Shown here: piece by piece, positions 41,979 to 50,401 of the stretch
How the letters are laid out: each line of letters begins with the position of its first letter
Numbering within the stretch: the stretch's first letter is position 1
Origin: Odoribacter sp. AF15-53
GTDB lineage: Bacteria > Bacteroidota > Bacteroidia > Bacteroidales > Marinifilaceae
Direction: 5' to 3'
Length of the DNA: 64,000 nucleotides
NCBI RefSeq assembly: GCF_003479425.1
Contig: NZ_QUHC01000001.1
Span: 124,001-188,000, forward strand
Translations under genes and position numbers: made by a program
The notes under the pieces: generated by a model
Seen by the model: the letters and a program-made list of their open reading frames with translations, nothing else
Told to the model about the DNA's origin: nothing
The model's database searches: none

Positions 41979-44624
41979 ATGAGTGACGAGATAAATAACG
42001 AGGAAGTGGAAGAGGTGGTGCCTCAGGAGCCGGAACAAGAGCTGCACGAAGAGAATGGCCGGGTGCGGTCGATTCAGCATTTGTCGGGAATGTTCGAGAA
42101 ATGGTTTCTGGATTACGCTTCTTACGTGATACTGGAGCGTGCGGTTCCGTACGTGAATGACGGGTTGAAACCGGTGCAACGTCGTATCTTGCATGCGATG
42201 AAGGAGATGGATGACGGGCGTTTCAACAAGGTTGCCAATATCGTGGGGAGCACGATGGCCTATCACCCGCATGGAGATGCTTCGATCAAGGATGCTCTGG
42301 TACAGTTGGGACAGAAAAACTTGTTGGTGGACTGTCAGGGAAACTGGGGAAATATCTTGACCGGGGATGATGCCGCCGCGGGACGTTACATCGAGGCCCG
42401 GCTTTCGAAATTCGCCCTTGAAGTCGCTTTTAACCCGAAGACTACGAACTGGAAATTGTCATACGACGGCCGGAAGAGAGAACCGGTGACGTTGCCCGTG
42501 AAGTTCCCGTTGCTACTGGCGCAGGGTGTGGAGGGGATTGCCGTTGGATTGGCTTCGAAAATATTACCGCATAATTTCAACGAGTTGTTGGATGCGTGTA
42601 TCGCTTATTTGAAAAATGAAGATTTTGTATTGTACCCGGATTTCCCGACGGGGGGGATGATTGACGTGTCGAAATATAATGACGGGGTGCGGGGTGGAAC
42701 TGTGAAAATCCGCGCAAGGATTGAAAAGGATGCCGGGAACAAGATTCTTAAGATTACGGAGATTCCTTTCGGTCGCACGACGTCGGCTCTGATAGATTCG
42801 ATTTTGAAGGCGAACGAAAAGGGAAAGATCAAGATCAAGAAGATTGACGATAACACGGCAGCTTCGGCCGAAATTCTGGTATACCTGGCGGCAGGGGTTT
42901 CTTCCGACAAGACGATTGATGCCCTGTACGCTTGCACGGATTGCGAGTTGTCAATCTCCCCGAACTCTTGTGTTATCGAGAATGACAAGCCGATATTCAT
43001 GCCGATTTCCGATATCTTGCGGAAGTCTGTAGACGAGACGGTCGCCTTGTTGTTGCTGGAGTTGAAGATCAAGTTGGGCGAGCTGGAGACGGATTGGCAA
43101 TATTCAACGCTGGAAAAGATATTTATTGAAGAACGTATATACAAGGATAAGGAGTTCGAGGAGAGTGAATCGGTGGACGAGGTGGTGGTACACGTGCGCA
43201 AGCGCCTGGAACCCTTCCTGCCGAAGCTGATCCGCCCGGTGACAGATGATGATATCAAGCTGTTGTTGGAGATCAAGATGAAGCGTATCTTGAAATTTAA
43301 CTCGGAACAGGCGGAGAATTATATCAAGGGATTGGAAGAGGAGATTACCCGCGTGAAATTCGATATAGAGCATATTATTCCTTATTCCATTCATTATTAC
43401 GAGAATATCAAGAAGAAATACGGAAAAGGTCGGGAACGTCTCACGGAGATCCGGAACTTCGAGAATATCGAGGCCACGAAGGTCGTGGTGGCGAACGAGA
43501 AGTTGTATATCAACCGGGAGGAAGGTTTTATCGGTACCGCTTTGAAGAAAGATGAGTTTATTTGCGAGTGTTCGGATATAGACGACGTGATCGTGTTCCG
43601 GAAGGACGGGACGTATTATGTCACGAAGGTCGCGGATAAATTGTTCGTGGGGAAAGACGTGCTATACGTGAATGTCTTTAAGAAGAATGATAAACGCACG
43701 ATCTATAACGTGGCTTATCGGGACGGTAAGGTGGGGCCGGCTTACGTGAAACGTTTTTGCGTGACGGGAACAACTCGTGATAAGCAATATAACCTGACGA
43801 AAGGCACGCCGGGATCGCGGGTGCTTTACTTCAGTGCTAACCCGAACGGGGAGGCTGAGGTGATAAAAGTTTGCCTGAAACCGAAGCCGGGGATGAAAAA
43901 ACTGGTCTTCGAGTATGATTTTGCTGCTTTGGCGATCAAAGGACGTGATTCGCAAGGAAACGTGCTGAGTAAAAATGATATTCATAAAATATCTCTGGTG
44001 CAAAAAGGTGCTTCAACGCTGGGCGGACGGAAGATATGGATTGACGAGGATGTGTTGCGGTTGAACACGGACGGGCGCGGACGTTATCTGGGGGAATTCC
44101 TGGGCGAGGACCGTATTCTGGTGGTAAACAAGAACGGGACCTATTACACGACCGATTATGATTTAAGTAATCACTACGAGGAAGAGTACGCCGTGATCGA
44201 GAAGTATGAACCGGAGAAAGTATGGTCTGCCGTCTTCTTCGATGCCGAACAACAGTTCTATTATTTGAAGCGGTTCCGTTTCGAGAATATGGTTCGGTTA
44301 ACATCTTTTATCGGTGACACGGGTGGCTCGTATCTGGTGGCTTTGAGTGGGGAGAAACGGCCCCGGTTCGAAGTCGTGTTCGGGGGACGTTACGAGAACC
44401 GTCCGGCAGACGTGATTGTTGCCGACGAATTTATTGCCGAGAAGTCATTCAAGGCCCGCGGAAAACGGGTAACAACTTACGAGGTACGGGAAATTAAAGA
44501 AATAGAGCCCTTGGATAGCGGGGAAGAGGAGAGTGAAGGAACGACTTCCGCGGAGGTGGATTTCGAGATCACGAACCCGGATATGTTGAGTGACGAGACT
44601 CAGATGAAGCTGGATTTTGAATAA
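41979..44624 (+). CDS. parC: DNA topoisomerase IV subunit A
   Basis: 881 residues from the ATG at 41979; the frame stays open upstream through the heptamer repeats, but that start is implausible. The breakage-reunion domain starts at VILERAVPYVNDGLKPVQRRILHAM, with AYHPHGDASI and the catalytic Tyr in AAAGRYIEARLS. A coiled-coil tower and gate region follows, then a C-terminal beta-pinwheel with repeated short beta segments (VLYFSANPNGEAEV, ILVVNKNGTYYTTD). An acidic N-terminal tail (about 1-30) and acidic C-terminal tail are extra. The GyrA box QRRGGKG is not seen, which supports ParC. Confidence 0.93.
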   Translation: MSDEINNEEVEEVVPQEPEQELHEENGRVRSIQHLSGMFEKWFLDYASYVILERAVPYVNDGLKPVQRRILHAMKEMDDGRFNKVANIVGSTMAYHPHGDASIKDALVQLGQKNLLVDCQGNWGNILTGDDAAAGRYIEARLSKFALEVAFNPKTTNWKLSYDGRKREPVTLPVKFPLLLAQGVEGIAVGLASKILPHNFNELLDACIAYLKNEDFVLYPDFPTGGMIDVSKYNDGVRGGTVKIRARIEKDAGNKILKITEIPFGRTTSALIDSILKANEKGKIKIKKIDDNTAASAEILVYLAAGVSSDKTIDALYACTDCELSISPNSCVIENDKPIFMPISDILRKSVDETVALLLLELKIKLGELETDWQYSTLEKIFIEERIYKDKEFEESESVDEVVVHVRKRLEPFLPKLIRPVTDDDIKLLLEIKMKRILKFNSEQAENYIKGLEEEITRVKFDIEHIIPYSIHYYENIKKKYGKGRERLTEIRNFENIEATKVVVANEKLYINREEGFIGTALKKDEFICECSDIDDVIVFRKDGTYYVTKVADKLFVGKDVLYVNVFKKNDKRTIYNVAYRDGKVGPAYVKRFCVTGTTRDKQYNLTKGTPGSRVLYFSANPNGEAEVIKVCLKPKPGMKKLVFEYDFAALAIKGRDSQGNVLSKNDIHKISLVQKGASTLGGRKIWIDEDVLRLNTDGRGRYLGEFLGEDRILVVNKNGTYYTTDYDLSNHYEEEYAVIEKYEPEKVWSAVFFDAEQQFYYLKRFRFENMVRLTSFIGDTGGSYLVALSGEKRPRFEVVFGGRYENRPADVIVADEFIAEKSFKARGKRVTTYEVREIKEIEPLDSGEEESEGTTSAEVDFEITNPDMLSDETQMKLDFE

Positions 44625-44639
44625 TCGCTCCCGGAAAGG

Positions 44640-45095
44640 ATGAAGTTTTTCGTTGTCGGATATATGGCGAGTGGTAAAACCACGTTCGGAAAGGAATTGG
44701 CCGGGGATAAAGGTCTTCCTTTCCTGGATTTGGACGAGTGTATCGAGGAGAGGGAAGGGCGTTCTATTTCGGAGATATTCGCGACTGACGGGGAACGTTA
44801 TTTTCGGGAAACCGAACGGCGGGTATTGCACGAGCTTTGCGGCGAACGAGATGAGTTCGTGATGGCCACGGGGGGCGGAACCCCTTGTTTCTTTGATAAC
44901 ATGGAATATATGAATAGTATGGGGAGTACTCTTTTTCTGAATACTTCCTTGTTCGTGATCGTGGAACGTTTGAAAAAGCAACGGGCCGATCGGCCTTTAT
45001 TGGCCGTGTATTCCGACAACGAGTTGGAGTTCTTCGTCCGGGAACATCTCGAATCCCGGCTTCCTTTTTATTTGAAGGCAAAAGAGCTGATATAA
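44640..45095 (+). CDS. aroK: Shikimate kinase
   Basis: 151 residues. Phosphorylates shikimate with ATP in aromatic amino acid synthesis. Walker A GYMASGKTT at 7-15, the shikimate-binding Asp in LDLDECIEER, the GGG motif in MATGGGTP and the LID segment with RADRPL. The protein ends at RLPFYLKAKELI, about 20 residues earlier than many AroK proteins, lacking the last helix; the core motifs are complete. It follows parC after 15 bases with a GGAAAGG ribosome site, so it may be cotranscribed with it. Confidence 0.93.
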   Translation: MKFFVVGYMASGKTTFGKELAGDKGLPFLDLDECIEEREGRSISEIFATDGERYFRETERRVLHELCGERDEFVMATGGGTPCFFDNMEYMNSMGSTLFLNTSLFVIVERLKKQRADRPLLAVYSDNELEFFVREHLESRLPFYLKAKELI

Positions 45096-45117
45096 GTGAT
45101 CTGTTTGAGTGATTCGC

Positions 45118-45147
45118 TTGGATATCTTGAAAAATATTTTATTTTTG
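45118..45147 (+). promoter_or_regulatory. Bacteroidales-type promoter for the 167-residue membrane protein gene
   Basis: TTG at 45118-45120, a 19-base spacer, TATTTTTG at 45140-45147. Transcription would start near 45155, about 35 bases before the gene. Confidence 0.8.
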
Positions 45148-45189
45148 TACAGGAAGGATAATTGCGTGTGTAACTTTAATATTTGACTT

Positions 45190-45693
45190 GTGGAACAAAA
45201 GGAACGGCTGTCTTTTTGCAAGAAATGCAAGAATCGACAATTTGATCCGAATCGGGGAATTGTTTGTGGATTGACCCAACAAAAGGCTGATTTTGATAAT
45301 GGGTGTGTGAATTTTATACAGGACCCGGCAAGTGTAGACGATTTCTCCCTTGCAGAAAAAGCAGATGTTGCGGAACAAGAGGTGGTAAGTATTTCCGAGG
45401 AAATATTAGAGAATCTGAAGCGTTATCAAAATTTTGGATATGCATTGGTCGGAGGTATGCTAGCGGTCTTGATTAGTGCTGTTTTGTGGGCCTTGATCAC
45501 GGTTTCAATAAAATATCAAATCGGATATATGGCTATCGGGGTCGGTTTCCTGGTTGGTTTTGCCGTGCGATTTTTTGGAATAGGCTTTGAACGTAAATTT
45601 GGAATATTAGGAGGATTTCTGGCTCTATTAGGGTGCTTACTTGGGAATTTGTTCGGTTACGTGGGGTTGAGTGCGGAACAGATGGGGAATTGA
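45190..45693 (+). CDS. Membrane protein with N-terminal zinc-ribbon-like Cys motif
   Basis: 167 residues starting at a GTG, which suits the promoter at 45118-45147. The N-terminal 40 residues hold four Cys (CKKCKNR, VCGLT, GCVNF), a pattern like a small zinc ribbon. An acidic linker follows, then three or four membrane helices (about 80-105, 110-130, 138-160) rich in Gly. The membrane part resembles small multi-pass proteins of unknown function in Bacteroidota; I do not recognise a named family. It is monocistronic and converges with the AddB-like gene. A role in sensing or protein assembly cannot be inferred from the sequence. Confidence 0.75.
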   Translation: MEQKERLSFCKKCKNRQFDPNRGIVCGLTQQKADFDNGCVNFIQDPASVDDFSLAEKADVAEQEVVSISEEILENLKRYQNFGYALVGGMLAVLISAVLWALITVSIKYQIGYMAIGVGFLVGFAVRFFGIGFERKFGILGGFLALLGCLLGNLFGYVGLSAEQMGN

Positions 45694-45753
45694 CGGACGA
45701 ACAAGTATTTTAAAGTACGAGAAGATATACAAAATACTATGTCCGGGAATTAA

Positions 45754-48585
45754 TCACTTTCGTTTACAGATGTCATTATAAGAACAGGTGCGGCATTTTT
45801 CCGGGATTTCGGTTTGCGTGAACGGGATTTCGGGCGAGAAGAGTTCTTCCAAGAGTTGGACTAACAGGTCTTGAAATTCCGGTTCGTAAGGTTTGAACCG
45901 TTGGATGGCCTCCTTGTTACATTTCAGCAGGTAGCTATAATTGGGGGTGAATAATAGTTTCGTGCTGTATATCCCCGGCAGGATCGGGTCGGTACCGGGG
46001 TTTTCATGCTCGTACATCATGCAATACAACAGAGTTTGGAAAGCTGCTTTATTGCGTTGTTTGTTGCTGGAGTCAAAAATAGAGGGGAGATCCTTGAAAT
46101 CTGTTTTATCGGCTCCGGTCTTGTAGTCAATGACACGGGTTCCTTGCGCGATACGGTCTACCCGGTCGATATCTCCTTCCACGTGGATTATCATGGGGCT
46201 TTTCAAGGGGAAGAGCGTGATGGGCATGCGGTAGGTCTTTTCCATGGAAATGATTTGGAAAGGACATAACGTCTTGTCGTACTCGAATACTTTTTTCACG
46301 TATTTTTTCACGACGGAGAGAACAAGTTCATTGGCCCCGCTCTCCAGCATCTTGGAGACGGTTGTGTCGTATAGGTTTAAATAGGCTTCCCGGATATGCT
46401 CCTCGATCAAGGCATCGTTTTGTATTAACGTGTCGAGTCCTTCGGTTGTTATTTCCCCCTCCGGGAATGTCTGGTAGAGGGATTGGGTACTTTGGTGGAA
46501 GATCGTTCCAAGCAGGCGATGATCCAGCTCTTCGGCCATTTCCTCTTTCTCTTTGATACGAGCCATGTATTTGAAATAGAATTTCAGATGACATTCCATG
46601 TACGTGTTGAGGGCGGAAGGAGAAATACCTCGTGCATCTTCCTGTGAATAGCTTTTCAGTTTATCCATGATCTCCGGGTTCTTGGAGATAGAGATCGTCG
46701 GGTTGTCTTGAACGGATATGTTATTTTGGAAATGGATTTCTTTGACGGGTAATCCCGACTCGTATTTTATCTGGTAGAGGAACCGACTCATTTCCCCGCT
46801 GCTCATGCCTTTCGTGACATCCGTGTACAGTATTTTCACCTGTTTGGCTCGTTGTAACAAGCGGTAAAAGTAATAGGCGAAAAGGGCGTCCATGTGTTCC
46901 GGGGTCGGTAGACCGAACCCGAGACGCAGGTTATACGGGATGAAAGACGAGGCGTGCCCTCCTTTCGGGAGGATCCCCTCGTTGGCGGACAAGATAACCA
47001 GGTTTTTGAAATCCAGCATACGGGTTTCCATGAGTCCCATGATTTGCATCCCTTCCAGCGGTTCACCGGAGAAGGGGATGGATACGCCTTGCAGGATTTT
47101 GTGTATGATCTGGAGGTACAACTTGTTATCGGGGACGATATGTTCTTCTTGGAACGTGTTTTTTATGCCTTGTATCGTCGTGAAAATCGAGAACAGGAAT
47201 TCTTTCTCGATTGATACCCCCTCGTGTCCATCGGGCTGTATGGAGACAATGAGTTGTTTTAAAATCTGTAACAGATAGTCCGGCAGGTTTTCTTCGGAGG
47301 AAGAGAAGATGGCACGGGTGATGTCGCTGAATTGAAGACTGCTTTCTGCCACGTACACGATATTGTTCGTGTTGATGTAGTTGGTGATTTTCGGGATCTC
47401 TTCAGCACAGGTACTTTTGATCAGTTTGTGATTCAACAGGGCGATAACCGGCTTGTAGTAATAGTGCGTGGAGTTGCCTTCCTTCTTGGAGTAGTGTTTT
47501 AAATCTCCCAGCATGCCGATCAAGGCGGCCACGGAGGTGTTTTGGGCCGGGTAACCCATGGTGATATTGATCTTGTCGATCGTGTCGGGAATGGAATGGA
47601 TGACCGGGGTAAGCAGGCTTTCATCGCACAGCACGATGGCCGTGTCTGTATAAGAATTTTGCTGTTCCGGGTGGATTTGTCCAATTAATGTCGGGATCAA
47701 TTTGGCCTGTCCGATAGTCGAGGGAACGGAGATATACTCTATATTTTTCTCGTTATAGCGGAAATTATTGAAATGTTCCAGTCCCAGGGCATTGGGGAAA
47801 AGTTTCATGTTTTCCCGGATATAAAGTCCGGCTTCATGATTCTCGTTGGCCGAGTAGTATAAATCGTAGTCCCAGTAAAATAGCGCCTGCCCGTTGTCCC
47901 GGAAATAAGAAAATATTCGTTTCTCGCATTGATTCAAGGCGTTGAATCCGGCAAAGACCAGTTGGCGATCGGTGTGGTGTTTGGTAAGTCGCTCGCAGAA
48001 TAGACGTTGTCCCATGCCTTCGTAACACAAGTTTTCGGCGAATAATTTTGCCTTAAACTTGGTATAAGTCGGGTAGAGTTTATCCCATACGTTCAAGAAT
48101 TCTTGTTGCTCTTGGCTGTATTTTTCGGCATTGAAACTGCGCCAGAAACTTTGAATGAATTCCACTTGTTCCGGGGTGAGGTAGGGGAAAGCCGATTCTA
48201 TTTCTCTTAGGGCCGTGATGTTGGAAAAGAGGTCTTTCGCGTCTACCAGGTACTTGTCGATGTCATCGAAGTCGCCCAGTAACATGTTACCCCAAAAGTA
48301 GAAATCGTCGAAGCGTTCCGTGGTTCCGGCATGTTCTTGATAGGTTTTATATAATTTGATAATAAGCGTGAGTTCTTCCGCTTTCTTCAACCCGGTCTGG
48401 CGTTCGATAAATTCGGCGAGCGTGAGGATTTCGGGCATCCACACGGGACGATCAATCAATTGGGCCAATTCCTGCGCTAAGAATAATCCCGCCCGTTTGT
48501 TGGGAAACAGGATGATCAGGTTATCGAAATCATGTCCGTATTTCAGAATCAGATCTTTTGCCAGAAGATGAAGAAACGAATTCAT
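45754..48585 (-). CDS. AddB-like helicase-nuclease subunit with PD-(D/E)XK nuclease domain
   Basis: 943 residues on the minus strand. The N-terminal part (NLIILFPNKRAGLFLAQELAQ) has an AddB-like inactivated helicase P-loop region, and the C-terminal third is a PD-(D/E)XK nuclease: VEGDIDRVDRIAQGTRVIDYKTG carries the Asp and Asp-x-Lys. Cys residues in MECHLKFYF and in the final KCRTCSYNDIC form the iron-sulfur staple typical of AddB nucleases. With an AddA partner it would process double-strand breaks for recombination; addA is not in the window. It starts divergently from the nitroreductase gene, and the two promoters appear to overlap. Confidence 0.88.
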   Translation of the reverse strand: MNSFLHLLAKDLILKYGHDFDNLIILFPNKRAGLFLAQELAQLIDRPVWMPEILTLAEFIERQTGLKKAEELTLIIKLYKTYQEHAGTTERFDDFYFWGNMLLGDFDDIDKYLVDAKDLFSNITALREIESAFPYLTPEQVEFIQSFWRSFNAEKYSQEQQEFLNVWDKLYPTYTKFKAKLFAENLCYEGMGQRLFCERLTKHHTDRQLVFAGFNALNQCEKRIFSYFRDNGQALFYWDYDLYYSANENHEAGLYIRENMKLFPNALGLEHFNNFRYNEKNIEYISVPSTIGQAKLIPTLIGQIHPEQQNSYTDTAIVLCDESLLTPVIHSIPDTIDKINITMGYPAQNTSVAALIGMLGDLKHYSKKEGNSTHYYYKPVIALLNHKLIKSTCAEEIPKITNYINTNNIVYVAESSLQFSDITRAIFSSSEENLPDYLLQILKQLIVSIQPDGHEGVSIEKEFLFSIFTTIQGIKNTFQEEHIVPDNKLYLQIIHKILQGVSIPFSGEPLEGMQIMGLMETRMLDFKNLVILSANEGILPKGGHASSFIPYNLRLGFGLPTPEHMDALFAYYFYRLLQRAKQVKILYTDVTKGMSSGEMSRFLYQIKYESGLPVKEIHFQNNISVQDNPTISISKNPEIMDKLKSYSQEDARGISPSALNTYMECHLKFYFKYMARIKEKEEMAEELDHRLLGTIFHQSTQSLYQTFPEGEITTEGLDTLIQNDALIEEHIREAYLNLYDTTVSKMLESGANELVLSVVKKYVKKVFEYDKTLCPFQIISMEKTYRMPITLFPLKSPMIIHVEGDIDRVDRIAQGTRVIDYKTGADKTDFKDLPSIFDSSNKQRNKAAFQTLLYCMMYEHENPGTDPILPGIYSTKLLFTPNYSYLLKCNKEAIQRFKPYEPEFQDLLVQLLEELFSPEIPFTQTEIPEKCRTCSYNDICKRK

Positions 48586-48595
48586 ATTTTATTGT

Positions 48596-48619
48596 TATTT
48601 TTGTTTCGGAACAAATTTA
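48596..48619. promoter_or_regulatory. Overlapping divergent promoters (AddB-like gene and nitroreductase gene)
   Basis: In the 63-base divergent gap, TATTTTTG lies on the plus strand at 48596-48603 and TAAATTTG on the minus strand at 48612-48619. Both match TAnnTTTG, and their start points would nearly coincide (about 48604-48611), so the two transcripts should compete. Clear -33 elements are not seen for either. Confidence 0.45.
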
Positions 48620-48648
48620 CAATTAATCATTAGATTCTGTATAGATTT

Positions 48649-49212
48649 ATGTTGAAAGAACTGTTGTTAAAAAATAGAAGTTACCGTCGTTTTTATCAAG
48701 ACGTTCGGATTTCTGCGTGTGAACTGGCGGACTTGGTCGGGTTAACTTGTTATTGCGCTTCGGGAAGAAATGCGCAGGCGTTGAAATACAAGCCCGTCAC
48801 GGATAGTGTATTGTGTGATCGGGTTTTTCATAATCTGGCGTGGGCCGGGTATCTGAAAGATTGGGATGGACCGGAGGAGGGAGAACGCCCGTCGGCTTAT
48901 TTGATTCAATTATTGGATACTTCTATCGTGGAAAATTGCTTGTGTGACGATGGGATTCAGGCTCAGACGATATTGTTGGGTGCCGTGGAAAAGGGGTATG
49001 GCGGATGTATCATAAAGGCGTTTAAAAACGAATCGTTGCGGGAAGTATTGCAATTGCCCGAACATTTGAAAATCATGTATGTTATCGCTTTGGGCAAACC
49101 GAAAGAAAATGTCGTGCTGGAGGAGATGAAAGACGGGGACTATAAATATTGGCGGGAAGCGGACGGCTCTCATCACGTGCCGAAGAGGAGTGCGAAGGAC
49201 TTGATAATTTGA
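48649..49212 (+). CDS. Nitroreductase family protein
   Basis: 187 residues. FMN-dependent nitroreductase fold: RRSYRRF-like opening (NRSYRRFYQD), the LVGLTCYCASGRNAQALKYKPV block (phosphate-contacting segment), IQAQTILLGAVEKGYGGCII, and the end block IMYVIALGKPKENV. These enzymes reduce nitro groups, quinones or enones using NAD(P)H; the substrate here is unknown. Size is normal for the small Bacteroidales type. It ends 32 bases before the fumarylacetoacetase-like gene with no terminator between. Confidence 0.9.
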   Translation: MLKELLLKNRSYRRFYQDVRISACELADLVGLTCYCASGRNAQALKYKPVTDSVLCDRVFHNLAWAGYLKDWDGPEEGERPSAYLIQLLDTSIVENCLCDDGIQAQTILLGAVEKGYGGCIIKAFKNESLREVLQLPEHLKIMYVIALGKPKENVVLEEMKDGDYKYWREADGSHHVPKRSAKDLII

Positions 49213-49244
49213 TCGTTTCAGATTTTAAATTTTGGATTCTAAAG

Positions 49245-49817
49245 ATGAAATTACTTTGTGCGGAGTACGGGAAATTAGGCGAAATTGCATATAGTGTTAT
49301 CGGGGATAATGCTTTATTGAGAAACAATGATAATTTTTATATTCCAACTTTTATAGAGAGATTGAGTTGCGTTCCACAGTTAGTATTGCGTGTTGGAAAG
49401 ATTGGCAAATGTGTGGGGGAGCGTTTTGCCGGACGTTATTTTGATGAGGTGGGAGTTGGAATTAGATTTTATGCTGATGATCTGGAAAAGGAGTTGTTGA
49501 GTAAAGGGCTTTCTTCTTCTATGGCTTATTCTTTTGATGGAGCGGCGGCTATATCCGAATGGCAGAAAATTGAAAATGAGTTGGATGAGACGGAGTTTAG
49601 TTTTGTGTTGAATGGTTTGGAGATTAATCGAATGAAAGTGCGGGAGCTTCCTTTATCTCCAGGGAAGTTAGTTTCTAGAGTATCGGAATTTTGTATGTTG
49701 AAAATTGGAGATTTAATTTATTGCGGGAGTCCTTTCCGCCAAAAAGATTTAAAAATTGGAGATCGATTAAGCATGTGTTTGGATGGTAGGATATTGTTAG
49801 ATTTTTATCTAAAATAG
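49245..49817 (+). CDS. Fumarylacetoacetate hydrolase-family protein with altered metal site
   Basis: 190 residues from the ATG at 49245; an overlapping in-frame start at 49149 lies inside the nitroreductase gene and is not used. The fold pattern of short FAH-family hydrolases (YcgM/FAHD1 type) is recognisable: NFYIPTF, IGKCVGERFAGRYFDEVGVGIRF, LSKGLSSSMAYSFDGAAAISEW, SPGKLVSRVSEFCMLKIGDLIYCGSP. In the family, HxEVE and a later G-x-D-x-T-A-R-D hold the metal ligands. Here the corresponding stretches read SCVPQLVL and GIRFYADDL, so all three acidic ligands appear to be replaced. I infer a non-catalytic or changed function. The gene is more AT-rich than its neighbours. Confidence 0.72.
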   Translation: MKLLCAEYGKLGEIAYSVIGDNALLRNNDNFYIPTFIERLSCVPQLVLRVGKIGKCVGERFAGRYFDEVGVGIRFYADDLEKELLSKGLSSSMAYSFDGAAAISEWQKIENELDETEFSFVLNGLEINRMKVRELPLSPGKLVSRVSEFCMLKIGDLIYCGSPFRQKDLKIGDRLSMCLDGRILLDFYLK

Positions 49818-49845
49818 AGGTTTTCGTTTGTGTTGTTTTGTACGT

Positions 49846-50352
49846 ATGTCTATGTTTATGTCAGAAAATCGTGAGAAGGTACGTGAGTTTGAAAGATTAT
49901 TTAAGGAGAATTACTCTCGATTGTATCAATGTGCTTACTACTATCTTAATGATAGAGAAACAAGTGAAGATGTTGTAAGTGATGCTTTTGAGTATGTTTG
50001 GAAAAGCTATGAGCAATTGAAACGTGTCGATCGGGTTGCGGTCCTTTTTCAACAAGTGAAGCATCGGAGTATCAACAATCTAAGGCATTTTAAGATTGTG
50101 GAGAAGTATACGTTGGAAATTATGGGAACGGATTCAGAAATAGAAAACTTTTCTGAGCATGAGGATGAACGCTTGGAGCGGGTGCAAAAGGTTATTAATA
50201 GTTTATCGCCTCAGACACGTAAGGTTTTGGAAGGGTGTTATTTCAGCGGGAAAAAATATGTAGAGGTAGGAAATGAATTGGGGATTAGTGTGAATACCGT
50301 GAAGAAACATATAATGAAGGTTTTGAATTTGTTGCGAGAAGAATTTTCCTAA
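49846..50352 (+). CDS. ECF-family RNA polymerase sigma factor (FecI-like)
   Basis: 168 residues from the ATG at 49846 (further in-frame ATGs at 49852 and 49858). Region 2 is seen in FKENYSRLYQCAYYYLNDRETSEDVVSDAFEYVWKSY and region 4 in LSPQTRKVLEGCYFSGKKYVEVGNELGISVNTVKKHI. It belongs to the Bacteroidetes SusC/D-linked sigma factors and should direct transcription of the SusC operon once released by the FecR protein encoded next. The gap to fecR is about 50 bases. Confidence 0.94.
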   Translation: MSMFMSENREKVREFERLFKENYSRLYQCAYYYLNDRETSEDVVSDAFEYVWKSYEQLKRVDRVAVLFQQVKHRSINNLRHFKIVEKYTLEIMGTDSEIENFSEHEDERLERVQKVINSLSPQTRKVLEGCYFSGKKYVEVGNELGISVNTVKKHIMKVLNLLREEFS

Positions 50353-50401
50353 AAACGGGACCTAAAATGAAAATATAAACGTATTTTATAAAAGTAATAC
50401 A

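Noticed and set aside
44653..44862. Overlapping frame in the shikimate kinase gene and other long opposite-strand frames (for example 40041-40406, 42605-43276, 54341-54829)
   Set aside because: They lie fully within well-supported genes in other frames, show no domain motifs and lack ribosome sites.
44640..45095. Shikimate kinase as a truncated pseudogene
   Set aside because: The protein is about 20 residues shorter at the C-terminus, but all nucleotide and shikimate-binding motifs are present, so it is probably functional.
45704..45738. 8-bp inverted repeat between the membrane protein and AddB-like genes as a terminator
   Set aside because: The stem is AT-only with a 19-base loop and no following T tract, so it is too weak to call.
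49149..49244. Earlier start for the fumarylacetoacetase-like protein
   Set aside because: It lies largely inside the nitroreductase gene, and the encoded stretch has no similarity to the family; the ATG at 49245 gives the natural N-terminus.
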